Shown piece after piece: positions 56,300-64,000 of a stretch of 64,000 nucleotides of DNA. The position numbers were made by a program, and so were the translations under genes. The stretch lies in NCBI GenBank assembly GCA_017465565.1, contig JAFTWA010000047.1, forward strand, positions 1 through 64,000, written 5' to 3'. The notes beneath the pieces are model-generated. The model was not told the DNA's origin and did no database searches. It worked only from the letters and a program-made list of their open reading frames with translations. This stretch comes from Tyzzerella sp. GTDB taxonomy: Bacteria; Bacillota; Clostridia; Lachnospirales; Lachnospiraceae. Within the stretch, counting starts at the first letter, position 1. Each line of letters opens with the position of its first letter.

Positions 56300-59200
56300 T
56301 TAATTGTTTGTTGCTTCTGCTTCTTCAAGCGATTCAGCTAATGCTTCAAAACTTTCAAGCATTGGAAGTTTATCAGTTCTAGCTCTCCACCAGCAAAGTT
56401 TTGTATTACCGTCATCAGCGCTTGATTTATCATCTGCATAGAAGCTGAGTCCTGATGCGCTATTACCATAGTAGTTTTCTTCTTCTGAGATTTCATAAGC
56501 TGTATCTTGGGTTTGGGTAACATTAGTTTCATTTTTACCGCACAACTCTAATGAACTTGTTGAAAAATTCGTTATTCCATACACATTACTTACGGTTGCG
56601 GTGCCGTCAACCCTTCCAAAAATATTTCCCATTTCTTTGCCTATAGCACTGGCAGTTCCTGCATTCATGCTATCTTTCACAATAACATTTGAATTTGCAA
56701 CTTGTATTCGACCAACTAGACCGCCTACTTGATAATCACTAGTTGCAACAATCAGTGTACCTGTGTTTAAACAATGCTCTATAGTTGCAGTACTATCATA
56801 AACACCACCTAAAATACCTCCGGTACATGTACCACCATCAATTCGACCATTAAACCAGCAATTTGTAATAGTAGCAGGCGTACAAGCCATACCTACGATT
56901 CCACCGGTCATTTGTTTATTGTTCTTTAGAACGGCATCACTATATACTGAATCAATGGTTCCATACAGCCTTCCAGCAATACTTCCAACACCTGCACGAG
57001 AAATAGTACCTGAGTATGCTCCTTCTATGTAACTATTGATAAGTTTTAGCTCTTTTACCACTGCATCTTGATTAATTGTGTTAAACAGACCATTGTACTG
57101 TCCAGTAGTTTTTACATATACACCACTAAGTGTGTGTCCTTGCCCATCAAATGTTCCGCTGAGTGTTGTTGGTGTCCATTTATTTGTAGGTGCACTTTCT
57201 GCAGTTCCCCAATCTGAAGCTTTTTCTCCTTCTTCTAGTACATTTAATGTTATATCCGCGCCTATATTAATTGTCTTATCTTTGAATGAATCATATGAAA
57301 TTTTACTAAACTCATATAACTGTTGTGTACTACTGATGGTATATGTTGACTTACCTTTAGGAAGAACATTCCAGCCAGCACTTGGAGTTACATCTTCTGG
57401 TACTGCTAAACCTGTTGTACCAAGTATAGCAGGTGCTGGAACTTCTCCATCTCTGAGTACCCAATATGCTTGATCTTCACCATCACCATCTGTGTCCTCA
57501 AAATCAAGTGTTGTCCACTGATATGCACCATTTCCTTTAATATCATTTACAGATCTCAATGCAAATGTTGTAGTTATTGTAGCTGCTGTGCTTGCACTGA
57601 TTACATCATCCGTGATTACACCTTCTCCTACCAAATGAGAAGAGAACTCTTCCCCACCATAAACATCGCTTAATCTCAAAATAGCCTCTTCATCAACTTT
57701 TCCTACAATGCTTCCTATCTTGCTTACTGAACCGTTTCCAACCTTTACATAGGTTCCTGCATTCAAACTGTCTAAGATAGTTACATTTGATGCTTTCTGT
57801 GCTCTACCTAATAAACCACCTATAGCTTCACCTGATGAAATATTCAAAGTTCCTGTATTCAAACAATGTTCAATAGTCGCAGTTTTTGAGTAGCCACCGC
57901 CGAGAATGCCTCCACTACTTCCAACAGCATAGATTTCTCCATCGAACCAGCAGTTCTTAACCAGTGCCTTCGTTCCATCATACATACCTGCAATTCCACC
58001 AGTCATCTGTTTCACATTTTTTACAATTGCACTACTCTTGACTGTGTCGATGGTTCCATAAAGCCTTCCTGCCACACTTCCTACACCTGCTCGTGTAGTA
58101 GTATTATTAGTTCCTTCGAAATAACTGTTCTCAATTATCAAATTCTTTACTGTAGCATCTGCATTAACAGCCTTAAAGAAACCTGTATAAACAGTTCCAG
58201 AAGATGTTTTTACATATACTCCACTGATTGTATGCCCTTGTCCATCAAAGGTTCCTTTGAGATTTTGAGGCTCCCATTTATACTCAGGTGGAGTCGTCAT
58301 CCAGTCTAATACTGTTTCATTTTCCTCAAGTGTATTCAAAGAAATGTCTGCATCTAGTTTAATGGTCTTTCCATTGAAGCTATCATATTTATCTATATTT
58401 TCAGAAAGTTCACTGAATCCTTTTAATTCTTCTGGCGTACTGATTGTGTATTCACTAAAATCAGCAGCATACCAAATATAACTTGGCAATTCTTTCGCTT
58501 CTACAATTAAATCCGAATCATTATCATCCTCGCAGAATGCAGCAAGTGCAGGAATTTCCTCATCACTTTCTTTAAGCACCCAGTACTTATCATTCTCATC
58601 TGATTCCTGATCATCTTCAAAATCAAGTGTTGTCCACTGATAAGCCGCAATACCCTTAATCTGGTCACTTGTTCTTGCTGCGGATGATGTACGTGATAAC
58701 TCAACACTTTCAGCAATGTCACCTATAACATTCGAAGAGAATGTATCTTCCAAACCATAAACATCATTTAACGTAAGACTGCATTCACCTGCCATCTGTC
58801 CTACACCAGCACCAATGTTTACATCTGAACCATTTTCTTCTTTAATTAATGTTCCTGCGCTTAAACTATCACTTAGATTAATGGTAGAAGTACTCCATGC
58901 ATATCCAAACAATCCGCCTACAGCTTTGCCAGAAGTAACATTTAATTCGCCAGTATTCAGACAATGCTCGATAGTTGCGCCTGATTTATAAACGCCCCCT
59001 TGAATACCGCCGACATAGTTTGTTGCATGAATTGTTCCAGCAAACCAGCAATTCTTAATAAGATGTTCTCCACTGTCAGTATTCATACCCGCAATACCAC
59101 CAGTTAGGTTATCATTATCTTTCTCAGTTTTCAGAATTGCCTCGCTGTAAATAGATTCAATAGTTCCCTGATTTCTTCCGGCAACACTACCTAAACTACC

Positions 59201-62200
59201 ATTTTTTGATGTAGATGTACTTTCAAAATAGCTATTAACAATGTTGAAATCTTTTACAACAGCTCCACTGTAGATAGTATTAAACATACCTGCATATTTA
59301 CTACCTGCTTTTACATACATTCCACTAATTGTATGTCCTTTTCCATCAAATGTTCCAGAAAGACTTGATGGAGTCCATTTCGTTTTTGGTGCTTTTGTAC
59401 TCCATTCCTCAGCATCTCCATCATTCATTTTGATGTCGGCACCAAGCTGAACTGTTTTATTATCAAAATAGTTTGTGCTAGCACAAAGCTTATTAAATTC
59501 ATACATTTGCTGTGCACTGCTGATTATATAAGTATCCTTACCCTCAACATCTGCATACCAACTGTATCTTGTAAGCTCTTTTGCTTCCTCTAAATCTAAA
59601 TCAGCTTCTTCAAAAGCAGCAAGTGATGGAAGATTCTCATTTTTAAGAACCCAATATGCTTCATTATCAAAATCAAGAGATGTCCATTGATAAGCATATT
59701 TTCCCTTGATATCGTTTGTACTTCTAAGTGCAAATGTTGTTGTTATCTCGGATGGATTCGCAACAATAGTATTATCAGTAATTACACCCTCTGCAACCAT
59801 ATCTGTCGAGAATTCCTCTACACCATATACATCATTTAATTTCAGACTTCCTGTTTCATCAACTGTCCCTGCAACAGCACCTATCATTCCAACTGAACCA
59901 GTTCCTGCATTAACAAATGTTCCTGCTGCTAAACTATCGTTCACAATCAGATTTGAAACGCTCTGCACACGTCCACATAATCCTCCAATAGAGTTACCAG
60001 ATGTGATATTCAATGTACCTGTGCTTAGACAGTGTTCGATAGTTGATGTAGTTGGTGTTCCTGAAGAACCCCAGGTACCACCTAAAATACCTCCTGTACT
60101 GCCAACAGCATAAATTTGTCCATCATACAAGCAGTTTGTAATTAAATTTTCTCCTACAGCAGTAACCATACCTGCAATACCGCCAGTCATCTGATTACAG
60201 TTCTTCACAATTGCGTTACTTTGAACGGTATCAATTGTCCCATGATTTCGTCCAGCAATACTTCCTACACCAGCACGAGGGTTATTACCCGTTGGAACAT
60301 AGCATCCTTCTACGTAACTGTTATCAAGCGTTAGATTTTCAACTACTGAACCTGCAGTAACTGTGCTGAATAAACCGACATATTGCAATTCATCATTCTT
60401 TATGTACAGACCGCTAATCGTATGCCCTTGACCATCAAAAGTTCCGTTGAGGTTTTTAGGCTTCCATTCATATTCTGGACCATCAGTCATCCAGTCTATA
60501 GCAGTTCCCTCATTCAGTGTGATGTCTGCTGCAAGCTTAATTGTCTTGCCTGTGAACTTTGTATTATCTACATTGCAAAGTTCCCCATAGCCTTTGAATT
60601 GTTCCGTAGAATTGATGATGTATTCACTGCCATCCACATCATACCAGCTATAGTTTACTAATTCCTTCGCATCTGCCACTTTCAGATTTGCTTCATCAAA
60701 TACTGCAAGTGCTGGAATTGCTCCATCTTTCAGTACCCAGTAAGCCTTATCTTCTCCACTTCCGTCTGTATCTTCGAAGTCTAGCGTTGTCCACTGGTAA
60801 GCACCATATCCTTTTAAGTTCTCTAATTCTCTTAATGTAGATAATGTACGGGTTACAGCTTGTTTTCCATCAACCTTCCAGTTCCATCCAGTTACTTTTT
60901 CATAGAATTCTTCCAAACCATATGTGTCATTCATCACAACGCGGCTTCCTACGTCGTCTGTCTCTGTAACTGAACCTACAACAGTTCCGATATGTGTATT
61001 TGGCTCTTTTCCTTCACCAACAGTTGCAAAAGTTCCCGCATTTAAGTTGTCTGTCAGATTCAGTGTGGCCCATGTTTCTACCATACCGCATATACCGCCT
61101 ACGTCTCCATAGCCAATCTGTACCGCAACATCACCTGTGTTCAAACAGTGTTCAATAGTTGCTTCGATATTTTCTTTATTTCCGTAAACACCGCCGAGGA
61201 TACCACCGGTTCTGCTAACGCCAGTAACGTCTCCTTCGAACCAACAGTTAGAGATTGTATTTTCCCCGTCGCCAGTAATCATACCAACGATACCGCCAGT
61301 CATTCTTGCGCTATTTACTACAATCGCATCACTGCGAACTTCTTCAATCGTTCCGTTATTTCTTCCTGCTATACTACCAACTGCACCTCTCTGATTAGCA
61401 GCCATAGTTCCTTCAAAATAACTGTTCACAAGTGTGAAATCTTTCACAGTACCACCCTTGTATACACGGTAGAATAATCCAATATAGTTATCTTCTTCTC
61501 CACCTTTTACATAGATACCGCTAATCTCATGCCCTTGACCGTCAAAGGTTCCTTTGAACTTCACCGGTATCCATTCAAGAGCTGGGGCTTTTTCTGTCCA
61601 ATCTGCTGCATCTCCGCTATTTACGGTAATATCTGCACCTAACTTCACTGTCTTGTCTGCGAAATAGTCATCATCATCGTTACAGAGTGCTGCAAATCCA
61701 TACAGTTGCTGCATGGTAGTGATTATGTATTCGTCATTATTCGGGTCATACCAGCTGTAGTCAGCAATTTTTGCCACATCAGACAAGCTTGGTTTGCTTC
61801 CTGCAAAACTTACGAGTGTTGGTACATCTGTTATGCGTACTGCCCAGTATTTATCAAAATCAAGAGATGTCCACTGATAACCGCCGTAACCATTAATTTC
61901 TTCCATATCTGTCAATGCTACGGATGACTGTGACACAGCCTTGTCTGCATGACTCCATCCTACTAACTTCGAGTAGAACTCTTTCACGCCATACACATGC
62001 TTCATTACAACCTTGCTGCTCACTTCATCTGTCTTGGTGACAGAACCTACAAGTGTTCCGATATGGGTATTAGGCTCTTTTCCTTCGCCTACAGTTGCAA
62101 AGGTACCGGCATTCAAACTGTCTGTCAGATTCAGGGTTCCCCCTGTTTCAACCATACCGCAAAGACCGCCAACATCTCCGTAACCAATCTGCACTGCAAC

Positions 62201-64000
62201 ATGTCCTGTGTTCAGACAGTGCGTAATATCCACTTCAATGTTTTCTTTGTTTCCGTAAACACCGCCTAAGATACCACCGGTTCTACTAACTCCGGTAACC
62301 TTTCCATCAAACCAGCTGTTAGAGATTACATTTTCTCCTTCGCCAGTAATCATACCGACAATACCACCAGTCATTCTTGCGCTGTTTACTACAATTGCGT
62401 TGCTGTAAACGGTATCAATGATTCCGTTATTTCTACCAGCAATACTTCCGACTGCACCACGCTGATTTGCAGCCATGGTTCCTTCAATATAACTGTTGAC
62501 AAGTTTTAAGTTCTTCACAGTACCGTTCTGGTAAACACGGTGGAACAATCCGACATAATTGTCTTCCGCTCCGCCTTTTACATAGATACCGCTAATGGTG
62601 TGCCCTTGTCCATCAAAGGTTCCGTTAAATTTCATCGGTTCCCACACAAGAGCTGGAGCTTTTTCTGCCCAGTCTGCTGCGTTTCCTTCGTTTACAACAA
62701 TATCTGCGCCCAATTTAATGGTCTTGTCCTTGAAGAGATTTGTTACATCCCAAAGGCGTGCCATTGCGTATAATTGCTGATAGGTCTTGATTGTCATAAC
62801 ATCACTATTTGCATCGTACCAGCTGTAATCTACCATGCGTGCAATACCAGACACACTTGGTCTGCTTGTTGCAAAAACTACAGGCACTGGAACATCATCC
62901 GTGCGAACCGCCCAGCTGTCCTTGAAATCAAGTGTTGTCCACTGATATCCACCGTAGCCTTTTACTTCATCAGCACTTACAAAGGCAACCGATGACTGCT
63001 CAATTCCCTCGTCTCCGAATTTCCAGCCTACTAATTTGTCGTAGAATTCTTTTGTACCAAATGAATTGCTGATAATTACTTTACTACCCACACTATCTGT
63101 TTGTGTAACTGAACCGAAAATAGTTCCAATATGGGTATTTGCTTTCGCGCCTTCTCCAACTGTTGAAAAGGTTCCCGCATTCAAACAGTCTTTGATGTAA
63201 AGTGTACACCATGTCTCTGCGATACCACACATACCGCCGACATCACCTTTTCCGATTTGAACGGCAATGTCACCTGTATTGAGACAGTGCTCAATGGTTC
63301 CTTCGATGTTTGCTTTATTTCCATACACACCGCCAAGGATACCACCCATTCTGCTTACACCAGTGATTTTTCCATCAAACCAGCAGTTTGAGATGGTATT
63401 CTGTCCTGTACCGTTAATCATACCAGCGATTCCACCAGTCATTCTTGCACTGTTTACGATAATTGCATCACTATACACACTGTCGATGGTTCCTCTGAGT
63501 CGTCCACAGACACTACCCACCGTTCCACGAACACTGCCATCCATCGTTCCTTCGAAATATCTGTTTACAATTTTGAAATTCTTTACAACAGAACCGTTAT
63601 AGATTTCTCCAAAGAGACCGATATAGCCATCATCTTCGTCACCTTTTACATAGATTCCACTGATGGTGTGTCCCTGTCCGTCAAAGTTTCCTTTGAAACG
63701 CTTGCTAAGACTGGTTCCATGCCAAGCGATTGGTGTCCATTTGTACTTTGGAGCTTCTTCCTGCCAGTCTTCTGCGTTGCCTTCATTGATTGTGATGTCA
63801 GCTCCCAACTTAATCGTCTGTCCACTGAAATCATAGCTTCTTGAAAGGTATGCAAACCCATAAAATTGTTTTGCGTTTTTAATCTCGAATGTCAAACCGG
63901 TAGGATTATACCAGCTGATATCTACCAATCTGTCTAAGCCTGCCACACTCTCTGATTTTTCAGCAAAATAAGTAAGGATTGGCATTTCGTCTGTTTGCGC
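56300..64000 (-). CDS. Giant GLUG-repeat surface protein (5' end outside window)
   Basis: The visible 2,566 residues contain seven units of about 356-369 residues. Each unit holds a W-Y-x motif, a TIKLGADI strand, SGTFDGQGHTISG and GLF...VKN GLUG-type repeats (GSIAGRN, TGGIAGM, NTISNCWFDG, GGILGGVYG, EHCLNTG). This is the pattern of a right-handed beta-helix in extracellular adhesins or glycan-binding proteins. The frame remains open to the window end, so the N-terminus and signal peptide are outside. There is no LPXTG at the C-terminus. The next gene starts 18 bases downstream with GGAGGAAGG. Confidence 0.85.
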   Translation of the reverse strand, partial: AQTDEMPILTYFAEKSESVAGLDRLVDISWYNPTGLTFEIKNAKQFYGFAYLSRSYDFSGQTIKLGADITINEGNAEDWQEEAPKYKWTPIAWHGTSLSKRFKGNFDGQGHTISGIYVKGDEDDGYIGLFGEIYNGSVVKNFKIVNRYFEGTMDGSVRGTVGSVCGRLRGTIDSVYSDAIIVNSARMTGGIAGMINGTGQNTISNCWFDGKITGVSRMGGILGGVYGNKANIEGTIEHCLNTGDIAVQIGKGDVGGMCGIAETWCTLYIKDCLNAGTFSTVGEGAKANTHIGTIFGSVTQTDSVGSKVIISNSFGTKEFYDKLVGWKFGDEGIEQSSVAFVSADEVKGYGGYQWTTLDFKDSWAVRTDDVPVPVVFATSRPSVSGIARMVDYSWYDANSDVMTIKTYQQLYAMARLWDVTNLFKDKTIKLGADIVVNEGNAADWAEKAPALVWEPMKFNGTFDGQGHTISGIYVKGGAEDNYVGLFHRVYQNGTVKNLKLVNSYIEGTMAANQRGAVGSIAGRNNGIIDTVYSNAIVVNSARMTGGIVGMITGEGENVISNSWFDGKVTGVSRTGGILGGVYGNKENIEVDITHCLNTGHVAVQIGYGDVGGLCGMVETGGTLNLTDSLNAGTFATVGEGKEPNTHIGTLVGSVTKTDEVSSKVVMKHVYGVKEFYSKLVGWSHADKAVSQSSVALTDMEEINGYGGYQWTSLDFDKYWAVRITDVPTLVSFAGSKPSLSDVAKIADYSWYDPNNDEYIITTMQQLYGFAALCNDDDDYFADKTVKLGADITVNSGDAADWTEKAPALEWIPVKFKGTFDGQGHEISGIYVKGGEEDNYIGLFYRVYKGGTVKDFTLVNSYFEGTMAANQRGAVGSIAGRNNGTIEEVRSDAIVVNSARMTGGIVGMITGDGENTISNCWFEGDVTGVSRTGGILGGVYGNKENIEATIEHCLNTGDVAVQIGYGDVGGICGMVETWATLNLTDNLNAGTFATVGEGKEPNTHIGTVVGSVTETDDVGSRVVMNDTYGLEEFYEKVTGWNWKVDGKQAVTRTLSTLRELENLKGYGAYQWTTLDFEDTDGSGEDKAYWVLKDGAIPALAVFDEANLKVADAKELVNYSWYDVDGSEYIINSTEQFKGYGELCNVDNTKFTGKTIKLAADITLNEGTAIDWMTDGPEYEWKPKNLNGTFDGQGHTISGLYIKNDELQYVGLFSTVTAGSVVENLTLDNSYVEGCYVPTGNNPRAGVGSIAGRNHGTIDTVQSNAIVKNCNQMTGGIAGMVTAVGENLITNCLYDGQIYAVGSTGGILGGTWGSSGTPTTSTIEHCLSTGTLNITSGNSIGGLCGRVQSVSNLIVNDSLAAGTFVNAGTGSVGMIGAVAGTVDETGSLKLNDVYGVEEFSTDMVAEGVITDNTIVANPSEITTTFALRSTNDIKGKYAYQWTSLDFDNEAYWVLKNENLPSLAAFEEADLDLEEAKELTRYSWYADVEGKDTYIISSAQQMYEFNKLCASTNYFDNKTVQLGADIKMNDGDAEEWSTKAPKTKWTPSSLSGTFDGKGHTISGMYVKAGSKYAGMFNTIYSGAVVKDFNIVNSYFESTSTSKNGSLGSVAGRNQGTIESIYSEAILKTEKDNDNLTGGIAGMNTDSGEHLIKNCWFAGTIHATNYVGGIQGGVYKSGATIEHCLNTGELNVTSGKAVGGLFGYAWSTSTINLSDSLSAGTLIKEENGSDVNIGAGVGQMAGECSLTLNDVYGLEDTFSSNVIGDIAESVELSRTSSAARTSDQIKGIAAYQWTTLDFEDDQESDENDKYWVLKESDEEIPALAAFCEDDNDSDLIVEAKELPSYIWYAADFSEYTISTPEELKGFSELSENIDKYDSFNGKTIKLDADISLNTLEENETVLDWMTTPPEYKWEPQNLKGTFDGQGHTISGVYVKTSSGTVYTGFFKAVNADATVKNLIIENSYFEGTNNTTTRAGVGSVAGRLYGTIDTVKSSAIVKNVKQMTGGIAGMYDGTKALVKNCWFDGEIYAVGSSGGILGGGYSKTATIEHCLNTGTLNISSGEAIGGLLGRAQKASNVTILDSLNAGTYVKVGNGSVSKIGSIVGKVDEEAILRLSDVYGGEEFSSHLVGEGVITDDVISASTAATITTTFALRSVNDIKGNGAYQWTTLDFEDTDGDGEDQAYWVLRDGEVPAPAILGTTGLAVPEDVTPSAGWNVLPKGKSTYTISSTQQLYEFSKISYDSFKDKTINIGADITLNVLEEGEKASDWGTAESAPTNKWTPTTLSGTFDGQGHTLSGVYVKTTGQYNGLFNTINQDAVVKELKLINSYIEGAYSGTISRAGVGSIAGRLYGTIDSVYSDAVLKNNKQMTGGIVGMACTPATITNCWFNGRIDGGTCTGGILGGVYDSTATIEHCLNTGTLIVATSDYQVGGLVGRIQVANSNVIVKDSMNAGTASAIGKEMGNIFGRVDGTATVSNVYGITNFSTSSLELCGKNETNVTQTQDTAYEISEEENYYGNSASGLSFYADDKSSADDGNTKLCWWRARTDKLPMLESFEALAESLEEAEATNN
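56440..63930 (-). repeat. Seven in-frame 1.07-1.11 kb tandem repeats inside the GLUG gene
   Basis: Units start near the conserved tryptophan codons at 63911, 62819, 61751, 60644, 59558, 58472 and 57371, spaced 1092, 1068, 1107, 1086, 1086 and 1101 bases, all multiples of three. The first three units (63911 to about 60650) are much alike at protein level, while units four, six and seven form a second type (QMTGGIAGM with RAGVGS), and unit five is intermediate. Confidence 0.85.

Noticed and set aside
56300..64000. Several plus-strand reading frames opposite the GLUG gene
   Set aside because: They repeat with the units of the minus-strand gene, have no ribosome sites or family matches, and follow from the codon bias of the real gene.

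Overview
The window looks like a chromosomal segment of a low-GC, anaerobic Clostridia, most likely Lachnospiraceae. The pointers are an NfnAB-type transhydrogenase beside fhs and folD, Rex, a short HisG with HisZ, RecU, a YlbJ-like protein, gene order coaD/rsmD, CUT1 sugar transport without its own ATPase, and very large GLUG-repeat surface proteins. No rRNA or tRNA gene was seen. Nearly all genes are on the minus strand; the exceptions are two AraC regulators, an ABC-F ATPase, a YlbJ-like gene and a zinc-ribbon gene.

Left end (1-3540): an AT-rich 1.4 kb block lies between two copies of an 18-bp sequence from the 3' end of rlmH, the place where staphylococcal SCC elements insert. It carries a truncated DUF4160 gene, a small partner and a membrane zinc-ribbon protein. 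Then come rlmH, a PHP-family protein and an AbiEi-like antitoxin without its toxin.

Metabolic and housekeeping core (3541-38900): ZIP transporter, GH42 beta-galactosidase with a divergent AraC regulator, MBL hydrolase, fhs-folD-nfnAB (formyl/methylene-THF and NADPH supply), ftsK/spoIIIE, a TepA-like ClpP-fold protein, metY, yebC, mazF, alr, nnr, rex and ABC-F. A long tightly packed minus-strand run follows: M23 peptidase, RsmF-type and RsuA-type RNA modification genes, HAD, YgiQ, RluD-type, RecU and hisZ-G-D-B-IE. The last his protein has a HisF-like N-terminal domain that appears catalytically dead.

Type III toxin-antitoxin locus (39447-40166): between rsmD and coaD there is a complete RNA-protein toxin-antitoxin layout. 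It has a sigma-A promoter, two 52-nt tandem repeats that can fold into a hairpin or pseudoknot, a strong terminator, an AAGGAGG site, and a ToxN/TenpN-like endoribonuclease gene. I regard this as the most interesting system in the window. A HipA-like kinase gene without HipB lies just upstream of rsmD.

Sugar region (41803-64000): an SGNH esterase, a GDPD-like protein and three oxidoreductases are followed by an AraC regulator. A nine-gene minus-strand operon then runs from a giant GLUG-repeat protein (at least 2,560 residues, seven units of about 1.09 kb, 5' end outside the window) through an MBL-fold lipoprotein, two CUT1 permeases, a solute-binding lipoprotein, a YdcF protein, an enolase-superfamily sugar-acid dehydratase, an SDR and a HAD phosphatase. 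The set suggests binding, import and breakdown of an acidic or complex glycan at the cell surface; the substrate cannot be read from the sequence.
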